A stretch of DNA of 7,228 bases from Dehalococcoidales bacterium (GCA_026416775.1 JAOAEN010000064.1:1-7228), one strand, 5' to 3'. Shown: positions 1 to 5,671, counted from the stretch's first letter. Program-made: numbers and translations. The notes: generated by a model not told the origin, from the sequence alone.

Positions 1-2289
1 GCAGAGCACCGCCCCACGGTCATTATACACCTTGATGATGTCCCCCGTTCTGATGCCACGCAAAGCCGCATCTTCGGGATGGACACGGAGCGGGCGCCAC
101 CAGTAGCCGTCCTTATAGACACGGTGAGCCGGTATCTCAACAAGCCACGGGTTGTTCATGTCGTGATGGGTGTGGAAGGAGTAACGTGGGTGCGGGGTGA
201 TGAGCTGAAGGGGATACTTCCGCGTAAGGGGCGACTCATGCCCTTCCCAGCTTGTGATATAACGCGGCATCGGCGGTCTTTCTTCATCATCTGGAAGGTG
301 CGCAAGCAGGCTCCGGGAGACGAACTCGATCTTACCGCTGTAAGTGCCCAGCTCGTTTGCTCTTTCCGTATTGCGCCTGGGATTGAACTGGTCGGGGGTA
401 TCACAGGGCCTTCCTTCATAGAACCAGCGAAGTGCCGGGGTCGGCGTGTAGTCCGCGGGCACGGGGACAACGAAATAACCCTTCCTTTTGAACGCCTCAA
501 AGGATATGTACTTCGGCAGGTCGGAGTAGTAAAAGACCTTTTCCACCCAGTCTTCCTCGCTGTTGCCTTCGGTGTAGTCGTCGCCGAAGCCAAGCCGCCG
601 GGCAAGCTCGGCGAATATCTGGTAGTCAGACCTGGACTCATAGAGCGGCTCAATACATTTCTGCTGGTAAACGATGATGCGGTGGTTACAGGCGTTGGAA
701 CCGTCATGCGTATAGCCACCGGTATTCGCCCATTCGCCGATATCGGGGCGCTCGAAGTTGGTGCAGGCGGGAAGGATGATATCGGCAAATCCCGTTTCGT
801 TGCACCACCAGCAGTCCTGATTGACGACGAACTCCAGCTTCGGGCTCTGGTACATCCGCACCCAGCGGCTGGTTGCGGTGAGCGTGCCGATGAAAGAACC
901 GCCGTAACGGTAAAACATCTTCACCTCGGAACACCCCGGGGCAGGATAGGTAAACGGGATAAACTGCTGTTCCAGCGACTTCCCGCAGAACGTCTCCCCG
1001 AGCCATTTTATCGGCGGTTCAAGGATTGCCTCGGGCACCAGCAGGCGGTAAACACGCTGTTTTACCGGGTTTTCCACACGTTTCCTGGCAAAGCCGTTGA
1101 GGAAATTGGGACCGAAGGCGGCATAGCCGGGGAACCTCACGCCGGCGTTGAACGGCGCCCCCATCGTCGTTCCCCAGATGCTCACCCCCGGTTTCCCCAG
1201 CCCCTGCATTGCCTGAAGCAGCACCATCAGGCGTGCCCATTCGGTGCCGTAGGCCTGGCGGCAGGCACCCGATTCGCCCCCCCTGGAACCGGCGGCAAGG
1301 GCAGTACGGTGCCCTGCCCACTCGCGGGCAAGGCTACGGATGGTATGGGCGGGAATATCACAGATTCCGGCTGCCCACTCAGGAGTACGGGCATTCTCCA
1401 GGATGTAACGCCTGAAGTCTTCAAAGCCGACCGTGCGGGAAGCCACGTATTCCTTATCGTAGGTACCCTCGGTAAGCCACACGTAGGCAATTGCCTCGGC
1501 AAGGGCAGCATCAGTACCGGGACGGGGGGCGATCCACTTGTCCCCCATCAGGGCGGCGGTGTAGTTGCAGAACGGGTCGATAAAGACCTGCTTTTTGCCC
1601 AGTTCCTTCAGCCACACCCGCCAGATGGCGGATTCCTGTCCGCCGTAGATACCCCGGGTGCTGTCCGGGTCATTGCCCCAGTGGACAACGAGCTCGGTGT
1701 GCTTTAAAGCGTCCTCCAGCAGGTCGTACTGCTCCGGCATACCCAGCCGCCAGAAAAAGCCGTAGGCATGAGTAGCACCCCAGTGCCATCCTTCCCAGCT
1801 ATCGGGGTTGTCAAGGATATCGGTAAAGCCGAGCATGTGGAAGAACCGTGCCCAGGCAGAGGTACGGTAGCCGATATTGCCCCAGTTGTGGTGGGATGAG
1901 GCACGGGACATTACCGCTTCCGGACCGTAGGTCCTGCGGATGCGCTGTATTTCCCCGGCGATGATGTCAAGGGCACTTTCCCAGCTGATACGCCGGTACC
2001 CCGAGACGCCCCGGCGGTGTGTATTTCTCGGGCCATCGGGGTTGAAGTCCTCGCGGATAAGGGGATATTTGATGCGGGACTCGGAATAGACGCGTGCCCT
2101 TTCCACAAGGGTAAACGGGGCAACGCAGGCCTTACGGGGGGGAGAAAAGTATCTTCCGCCAGAGCTGATCTTCCACGAAGGTGGATCGCTTTCGTCAAGC
2201 ACGAGGGGAGTGATGCGTATAATCCTACCGTCGCGGACATATACCTTAACCGGACCGCCCACGGTCAGATTGGTGAATACCTGTTCCAA
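1..2289 (-). CDS. Pyrogallol-phloroglucinol transhydroxylase large-subunit-like molybdopterin oxidoreductase (C-terminus off left edge)
   Basis: The frame is open for 763 codons from a TTG start to the left edge, with no frameshift. The family binds molybdopterin guanine dinucleotides. Its best-known member, Pelobacter acidigallici AthL (875 residues), moves hydroxyl groups between polyhydroxybenzenes in the cytoplasm, paired with an Fe-S small subunit. Resemblance to AthL from memory runs throughout, including NPDSWEGWHWG (161-171), WGNDPDSTRGIY (204-215) and FADIILPACTNFER (501-514). AthL's Mo ligand Ser175 and active-site His144, Asp174 and Tyr404 correspond to S164, H133, D163 and Y389 here. 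There is no N-terminal Cys motif for a [4Fe-4S] cluster (only C55 in that region) and no Tat signal, as in AthL. Roughly 80-110 residues are missing at the C-terminus. The TTG start is chosen because GAGGTGA lies 5 nt upstream and an in-frame TGA sits at 2302-2304. The family is near certain, but the substrate is not: resorcinol hydroxylase large subunits are related. Confidence 0.93.
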   Translation of the reverse strand, partial: MEQVFTNLTVGGPVKVYVRDGRIIRITPLVLDESDPPSWKISSGGRYFSPPRKACVAPFTLVERARVYSESRIKYPLIREDFNPDGPRNTHRRGVSGYRRISWESALDIIAGEIQRIRRTYGPEAVMSRASSHHNWGNIGYRTSAWARFFHMLGFTDILDNPDSWEGWHWGATHAYGFFWRLGMPEQYDLLEDALKHTELVVHWGNDPDSTRGIYGGQESAIWRVWLKELGKKQVFIDPFCNYTAALMGDKWIAPRPGTDAALAEAIAYVWLTEGTYDKEYVASRTVGFEDFRRYILENARTPEWAAGICDIPAHTIRSLAREWAGHRTALAAGSRGGESGACRQAYGTEWARLMVLLQAMQGLGKPGVSIWGTTMGAPFNAGVRFPGYAAFGPNFLNGFARKRVENPVKQRVYRLLVPEAILEPPIKWLGETFCGKSLEQQFIPFTYPAPGCSEVKMFYRYGGSFIGTLTATSRWVRMYQSPKLEFVVNQDCWWCNETGFADIILPACTNFERPDIGEWANTGGYTHDGSNACNHRIIVYQQKCIEPLYESRSDYQIFAELARRLGFGDDYTEGNSEEDWVEKVFYYSDLPKYISFEAFKRKGYFVVPVPADYTPTPALRWFYEGRPCDTPDQFNPRRNTERANELGTYSGKIEFVSRSLLAHLPDDEERPPMPRYITSWEGHESPLTRKYPLQLITPHPRYSFHTHHDMNNPWLVEIPAHRVYKDGYWWRPLRVHPEDAALRGIRTGDIIKVYNDRGAVLC

Positions 2290-2294
2290 AACGG

Positions 2295-2301
2295 TCACCT
2301 C
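2295..2301 (-). promoter_or_regulatory. Ribosome binding site that fixes a TTG start for the transhydroxylase-like gene
   Basis: On the minus strand GAGGTGA is a seven-base perfect match to the 16S anti-Shine-Dalgarno sequence. It lies 5 nt before TTG at 2289-2287. An alternative in-frame GTG (2298-2296) is inside this motif and has no suitable site of its own. The in-frame TGA at 2304-2302 rules out any start further upstream. Confidence 0.75.
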
Positions 2302-2330
2302 TCAGTCGGTAGTCTGGATATAACGGATTG

Positions 2331-2368
2331 CAGAGGAAAACAAGCGAGAATATGGCATTTTGCCTCTG
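2331..2368. repeat. Inverted repeat at the 5' end of the predicted transhydroxylase leader
   Basis: CAGAGG (2331-2336) and CCTCTG (2363-2368) are perfect 6-bp inverted arms separated by 26 bp. A smaller hairpin GGCA-TTT-TGCC (2354-2364) overlaps the right arm, so the two pairings would exclude each other. The right arm coincides with the predicted minus-strand transcription start near 2367. It may be an mRNA leader structure, a protein-binding site, or chance. Confidence 0.3.
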
Positions 2369-2381
2369 ATACCAGTATAAT
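2352..2381 (+). promoter_or_regulatory. Candidate sigma-70-type promoter for the exonuclease III gene
   Basis: ATGGCA (2352-2357, 4/6 to TTGACA) is followed after 18 bp by a perfect TATAAT (2376-2381). Transcription would start near 2388, about 30 nt before the ATG at 2418. The -10 overlaps the opposite-strand TATACT of the divergent gene. A modest ribosome site GGGGA (2406-2410) lies 7 nt before the ATG. Confidence 0.55.
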
Positions 2382-2403
2382 AGATAAACGCATTCACAGG
2401 CAA
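2374..2403 (-). promoter_or_regulatory. Candidate sigma-70-type promoter for the transhydroxylase-like gene
   Basis: On the minus strand TTGCCT (2403-2398, 4/6 to TTGACA) is followed after 18 bp by TATACT (2379-2374, 5/6 to TATAAT). Transcription would start near 2367, leaving a leader of about 78 nt before the TTG start. The -10 overlaps the -10 of the opposing exonuclease promoter. Called by eye. Confidence 0.5.
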
Positions 2404-2417
2404 ACGGGGAAACGGCA

Positions 2418-3197
2418 ATGGGCAAAAGAAAACTGCTTTCCTGGAATGTCAACGGCATCCGGTCGGTGAAGAACAAGGGCTTTCTGGAATGGCTCAGCAA
2501 GGAATCGCCTGATATCCTCTGCCTTCAGGAGACCAAGGCCAGCGTTGACCAGCTTGATCCCGACCTGAAATCGCCTCCGGGCTACCACACCTACTGGAAC
2601 TCCCCCGAGAGAAAGGGCTATGCCGGGGTTGCCCTTTTCAGCAGGGAAGTCCCGCAAAGCGTCCGGTATGACTTTCCTGCCCCGGGCTTTGACCTTGAGA
2701 AACGTGTCATCGTTGCCGAATACCCCGGTTTTATCCTGCTTAATGTCTATTTCCCCAACGGTAAGCAGAGTGAGGAGCGGCTGAAATACAAGATGGACTT
2801 CTACGAGCTGTTCCTCAACTACGTTGACTCGCTCCGCGCTGCCGGACGGAGGCTCGTCATCTGCGGTGATGTCAACACCGCCCACAGGGAGATTGACCTT
2901 GCCCGCCCGAAGGAGAACTCGAAGGTCTCCGGGTTTCTGCCCGAAGAGCGTGCCTGGATAGACAAATTCATCTCCCACGGCTATGTGGATACCTTCCGCC
3001 ATTTCTATCCTGATGAGCCGAACCAGTACACGTGGTGGGACTTAAAATCCGGGGCAAGGGCAAGGAATGTCGGCTGGAGGATTGACTATTTCTTTGTCAG
3101 CGAGGACCTTCTGCCCGCGCTTCGGGATGCCTTCATCATGCCCGATGTCATGGGTTCCGACCACTGCCCGATCGGAATCATCCTGGAAACGGACTAG
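2418..3197 (+). CDS. xth: Exodeoxyribonuclease III (AP endonuclease, ExoA/XthA family)
   Basis: This is a 259-residue endonuclease/exonuclease/phosphatase-fold enzyme. The family cleaves DNA 5' to abasic sites, removes 3' blocking groups and degrades duplex DNA 3' to 5', acting in base excision repair. The motifs appear in order: SWNVNGIR (8-15), metal-binding E38 in LQETK, Y111 in NVYFPNG, GDVN with D151 and N153, the W206-W207 pair with D223 in WRIDYFFVS, and the catalytic pair D248-H249 in GSDHCP. The length matches the family and nothing essential is missing. The ATG start has GGGGA 7 nt upstream and a consensus -10 further up. The gene is transcribed divergently from the transhydroxylase-like gene, and its TAG stop overlaps the stop of the convergent phosphatase gene. 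The family call is secure. Whether it follows the ExoA or the XthA subtype was not resolved. Confidence 0.96.
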   Translation: MGKRKLLSWNVNGIRSVKNKGFLEWLSKESPDILCLQETKASVDQLDPDLKSPPGYHTYWNSPERKGYAGVALFSREVPQSVRYDFPAPGFDLEKRVIVAEYPGFILLNVYFPNGKQSEERLKYKMDFYELFLNYVDSLRAAGRRLVICGDVNTAHREIDLARPKENSKVSGFLPEERAWIDKFISHGYVDTFRHFYPDEPNQYTWWDLKSGARARNVGWRIDYFFVSEDLLPALRDAFIMPDVMGSDHCPIGIILETD

Positions 3198-3844
3198 TCG
3201 CCGAGGAGCTTCTGCATGCCCCTGACGACATCGTGAAAATCGCTGAAGGGGATGCAGGAGATACCCTCCGCGCGGCAGTGTCTAAGGAGGTCATCCGTGG
3301 CAAAGACGTAACGGGCAAGCCGTGCCGGGTGGATATCGGAGGCCCCGTTACCCACGTAGATGACGCCATAGCCCTGCTGCTTCAGAAACCTTGTGTAGGC
3401 TTCCTTGAAGCCGGAGTCAAGCTCCCTGCCGTCCGGACCGATGTAGACGACCTTTAGACCATCGTGGTCGGAACTGCAGGCTGCCGCGAATACCTCAATT
3501 TGTCCCAGCCCGTGTTTCTTCAGGATCGCATCAATGTAGAAACTCAGCCCGTTGCTGACGATGACGTTCTTGATACCCTTTGCCCCGCAGTATCTGAGGT
3601 ATTCGGCAAAGCCGGGACGTATCTTCACACGCTCGCTACCGAGCACGAAATCGGTCATCGTTTTCTCGTCAGCCTTTACCATGCCAAAGGCCTTCTTGCT
3701 GAAGGTTGCCACGGAGATTTTCCCCGCGGAGTATTCGTCAAGATACCTGCGCCATTTATCGCCGGTGTAGTTATCAAGCAGGAGGTAGCTCACGTCCTCT
3801 TCGGTAACCGTGCCATCAAAATCAAGCTGAACGGCGATCTTCAC
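3194..3844 (-). CDS. MtnX-like HAD-IB family phosphatase
   Basis: This is a 216-residue haloacid-dehalogenase-superfamily phosphatase. The sequence shows motif I DFDGT with nucleophile D8 and acid/base D10, an alpha-helical C1-type cap region around residues 15-75, and motif II S97 in VIVSNG. Motif III is probably K147 in GFKEAY, and motif IV is GNGASD (165-170). The arrangement fits the group containing MtnX (2-hydroxy-3-keto-5-methylthiopentenyl-1-phosphate phosphatase, methionine salvage) and phosphoserine phosphatase. The actual substrate cannot be read from the sequence, and no methionine-salvage gene lies nearby. The first acidic residue usual in motif IV (GD) is Asn166 here. GTG at 3844 is preferred as start: AAAGGAG lies 7 nt upstream and the protein then begins directly at the first beta strand. 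The upstream ATG at 3868 falls within the likely -10 box. It is probably cytoplasmic and monocistronic. Confidence 0.9.
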   Translation of the reverse strand: MKIAVQLDFDGTVTEEDVSYLLLDNYTGDKWRRYLDEYSAGKISVATFSKKAFGMVKADEKTMTDFVLGSERVKIRPGFAEYLRYCGAKGIKNVIVSNGLSFYIDAILKKHGLGQIEVFAAACSSDHDGLKVVYIGPDGRELDSGFKEAYTRFLKQQGYGVIYVGNGASDIHPARLARYVFATDDLLRHCRAEGISCIPFSDFHDVVRGMQKLLGD

Positions 3845-3851
3845 TGTAATT

Positions 3852-3858
3852 CTCCTTT
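3852..3858 (-). promoter_or_regulatory. Ribosome binding site supporting a GTG start for the HAD phosphatase
   Basis: On the minus strand AAAGGAG is followed by 7 nt and then GTG at 3844-3842. The longer ATG alternative at 3868 would add eight residues that precede the conserved fold, and this ribosome site would then lie inside the coding sequence. Confidence 0.75.
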
Positions 3859-3866
3859 CCTGTCCC

Positions 3867-3896
3867 AATATAATCGGGTTGACTTAAGGCGGTCAA
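3867..3896 (-). promoter_or_regulatory. Candidate sigma-70-type promoter for the HAD phosphatase
   Basis: On the minus strand TTGACC (3896-3891, 5/6 to TTGACA) is followed after 18 bp by TATATT (3872-3867, 5/6 to TATAAT). Transcription would begin near 3860, giving a very short leader of about 16 nt that still contains the ribosome site. Confidence 0.6.
3879..3896. repeat. Inverted repeat TTGAC-N8-GTCAA over the phosphatase -35 region
   Basis: TTGAC (3879-3883) and GTCAA (3892-3896) are perfect 5-bp inverted arms with an 8-bp spacer. The right arm is the -35 box of the minus-strand promoter. The form is that of a dimeric regulator site, but short arms like these can occur by chance. Confidence 0.25.
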
Positions 3897-3897
3897 G

Positions 3898-3912
3898 CGC
3901 AAAGCTTTTGCG
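3898..3912. repeat. Inverted repeat CGCAAA-GCT-TTTGCG between divergent promoters
   Basis: CGCAAA (3898-3903) and TTTGCG (3907-3912) are perfect 6-bp arms around a 3-bp centre. The right arm overlaps the candidate -35 of the DUF72 gene (3908-3913), and the repeat begins 2 bp from the phosphatase -35. It could be an operator. There is no U-tract, so it is not a terminator. Confidence 0.3.
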
Positions 3913-3935
3913 AACCTCCGGGACGGTGCTAGAAT
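3908..3935 (+). promoter_or_regulatory. Candidate extended -10 promoter for the DUF72 gene
   Basis: TTGCGA (3908-3913, 4/6 to TTGACA) is followed after 16 bp by TAGAAT (3930-3935, 5/6 to TATAAT). A TGn extension (TGC, 3927-3929) directly precedes the -10. Transcription would start near 3942, which is also where the ribosome site GGAGG (3942-3946) begins. The 5' leader would therefore be only about 10 nt. Confidence 0.5.
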
Positions 3936-3951
3936 ACTGCCGGAGGCCGGC

Positions 3952-4683
3952 ATGGTACGCTACTACATCGGCACTTCGGGCTGGCATTATGATGACTGGA
4001 CAGGCTGTTTTTACCCCGAAAACCTGCCAAAGTCCCGCTGGCTTGAGTTTTACGCTCGGCACTTTCCCACCGTGGAGCTGAACAACACCTTCTACCGCCT
4101 GCCCGCGGAAAACACCTTCAGGAAATGGTACGAATCCTCGCCTGTCGGCTTTCTCTTTGCGGTGAAGGTAAGCCGCTACATCACCCACATCAGGCGGCTG
4201 AAAAACTGCCGGCAGGAAATCTCCAACTTTATGTCAAGAGCCGTCGTCCTCCGGGAAAAACTCGGTGTTCTGCTCTACCAGCTTCCTCCCGGGCTGCATC
4301 GTGATAATAGTAGGCTGGAAGAATTTCTCGGCTTTCTGCCGCAGGGTTTCCGGCATGCCATTGAGTTCCGTCATCATTCTTGGTTTCACGAAGAAACTTA
4401 TGCCCTGCTGCGCCGCCACAAGGTTGCCTTATGCATCTTTGACATGCCCGGATTCACATCACCCACTGCCATCACGGCGGATTTCGGCTACGTGCGCTTC
4501 CACGGTGGTGAAAGCCTCTATTCAAGCCGCTATACCGAAGAAGCAATGAAACGCTGGGCAGAAACCATTGCCGGTCTTGGAGAAAGCCTTGATACCATTT
4601 ACATCTACTTCAACAATGACGTTGCCGGCTACGCGGTGGAAAATGCCATGATGCTGCGCCGGTACCTTGAAAAAGATATATGA
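3952..4683 (+). CDS. DUF72 (YecE-like) family protein
   Basis: This is a 243-residue cytoplasmic protein of the DUF72/YecE family, which has a TIM-barrel-like fold and no established biochemical role. The family landmarks are in order: YIGTSGWHYDDW (5-16), FYP (20-22), VELNNTFYRLP (41-51), FAVKVSRYITH (69-79), LLYQLPP (107-113), EFRHHSW (138-144), VRFHGG (181-186) and YIYFNNDVAGYAVENA (217-232). The length is on the short side of the usual range, but all blocks are present, so it is complete. GGAGG at 3942-3946, 5 nt upstream of the ATG, supports this start. It is divergent from the HAD phosphatase and convergent with the GTPase gene, with 2 bp between the stop codons. Family membership is secure. 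I infer no function from the context, since the neighbours are on other transcription units. Confidence 0.95.
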   Translation: MVRYYIGTSGWHYDDWTGCFYPENLPKSRWLEFYARHFPTVELNNTFYRLPAENTFRKWYESSPVGFLFAVKVSRYITHIRRLKNCRQEISNFMSRAVVLREKLGVLLYQLPPGLHRDNSRLEEFLGFLPQGFRHAIEFRHHSWFHEETYALLRRHKVALCIFDMPGFTSPTAITADFGYVRFHGGESLYSSRYTEEAMKRWAETIAGLGESLDTIYIYFNNDVAGYAVENAMMLRRYLEKDI

Positions 4684-4685
4684 AA

Positions 4686-5669
4686 CTACATGTGAAGCTC
4701 AATAACATCCCCGTCTTCAAGGACATAATCGCGTCTGACCATGATGCCGTCAAACTTGCCCGAGCCCCAGATACGGGCGAATTTAAGGCGGCTGGCAAAC
4801 GACCTGTGTATTGAGGCAGCGGCATCTTCCACCGTGCTTCCCTGTTCAAGGACAATCGGTTCGTTGAAATCGGCCTTACCGCCAGGCGGTTTGGTGTAAA
4901 CACGGATCAGGTTGAGCATCCGGAAGAGCTGCTTCTTGAGCTCCTCAAGCCCGGCACCGCTGAGGGCAGAGACAGCGACTACTGGTATTTTCGCTTCATA
5001 ATGCTCTTTCAAGAGGGTAAAATTCGTCTGCGCGATGTCAAGGTCTGACTTGTTGGCGATGATCATCGCCCTCTTGTAGTTTGCCCTATTCTCTTCATCC
5101 CCGGGCTCCCCATCAAGCCCGAAGACCATGAGCCTCTTTCCATGAAGAATGGAAAACACTCTCTCTGCCTGGGATACGGCGTCCTGACCCAGGTCAACAA
5201 CAACCGCAAGCCCGTCCGCCCGGCGGATGATATTGAGAAGCCACCACTCCGGCGGGCTGTCACTCAGAGGCGGCGTGTCCACAAGCTGGATCTGCACGTT
5301 TTCAAATTTCATCATCCCCGGGATGGGGGTCTTGGTGGTGAAGGGATAAGGTGCGACCTGCGGGCGGGCATTGGTGAGGCTTGCGACAAGCTGGGACTTT
5401 CCGGTATTCGGCATCCCGATGACTGCCACCTGAGCCGCACCTGCCTTCTCCACGATCAGGGATGCCCGCTGGGTCGCTGCCTTCTTGTCCAGCGACTTTG
5501 TCAGGTTTGCCAGCTTAGCACGGAGCTCGGCGCGGAGGTGATCGGTGCCCTTGTGCTTCGGCATGATTGCCAGCATCTCTTCCAGATAGGCAATCTTCTC
5601 CTGCGTGGTCTTGGCAAGGCGGAAGTTTCTCTCAGCTTCGTGGTACTGCGGTGGCAGGTTCGCCGGCAT
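4686..5669 (-). CDS. DRG-like Obg-type GTPase with C-terminal TGS domain
   Basis: This is a 327-residue cytoplasmic P-loop GTPase. A charged helical N-terminus (about 8-66) resembles the start of archaeal and eukaryotic DRG proteins. The G domain follows: G1 GMPNTGKS (85-92), G2 in PFTTKTPIPG (109-118), G3 DTPP (131-134), G4 NKSD (206-209) and G5 SAL (234-236). Residues about 254-327 form a TGS domain ending in DGDVIELHM. DRG proteins associate with ribosomes and act in translation; a similar role here is inference. Two features are unusual. G3 has Pro134 where DxxG has glycine. Only about 75 residues separate G3 from G4, too few for the S5D2L insertion of classical DRGs, which are about 365 residues long. 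The ATG lies 2 nt after the uvrC stop, with AAGGAG (5686-5681) 11 nt upstream inside uvrC. Co-transcription with uvrC is therefore likely. Confidence 0.92.
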   Translation of the reverse strand: MPANLPPQYHEAERNFRLAKTTQEKIAYLEEMLAIMPKHKGTDHLRAELRAKLANLTKSLDKKAATQRASLIVEKAGAAQVAVIGMPNTGKSQLVASLTNARPQVAPYPFTTKTPIPGMMKFENVQIQLVDTPPLSDSPPEWWLLNIIRRADGLAVVVDLGQDAVSQAERVFSILHGKRLMVFGLDGEPGDEENRANYKRAMIIANKSDLDIAQTNFTLLKEHYEAKIPVVAVSALSGAGLEELKKQLFRMLNLIRVYTKPPGGKADFNEPIVLEQGSTVEDAAASIHRSFASRLKFARIWGSGKFDGIMVRRDYVLEDGDVIELHM

Positions 5670-5671
5670 AC

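Noticed and set aside
156..1511. Several 94-210 codon minus-strand open frames in other registers (156-788, 704-1006, 1019-1321, 1227-1511)
   Set aside because: They are out of frame with the continuous 763-codon molybdoenzyme frame. At first sight they look like a frameshifted or broken gene, but a line-by-line reading shows one uninterrupted frame.
79..1707. A 542-codon open frame on the plus strand, opposite the molybdoenzyme gene
   Set aside because: It is in exact antisense codon register with the real gene. Stops there would require TTA, CTA or TCA sense codons, which are rare in this GC-rich gene; it ends exactly at a TTA codon. Its translation has no recognisable domain, whereas the minus frame is an unmistakable molybdoenzyme.
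2017..2469. A 150-codon plus-strand frame across the divergent promoter region
   Set aside because: It overlaps the transhydroxylase N-terminus, both promoters and the start of exonuclease III, and has no motif or ribosome site.
2394..3002. A 202-codon minus-strand frame inside exonuclease III
   Set aside because: It is a shadow of a gene with all catalytic motifs intact; its translation resembles no family I know.
3898..3912. Rho-independent terminator at CGCAAA-GCT-TTTGCG
   Set aside because: The stem is only 6 bp, no U-tract follows on either strand, and it lies between divergent promoters where a terminator would not be expected.
3464..4081. A 205-codon plus-strand frame over the phosphatase and the start of the DUF72 gene
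   Set aside because: It runs antisense to the phosphatase, across the promoter region and out of frame into DUF72. Both real genes have clear motifs.
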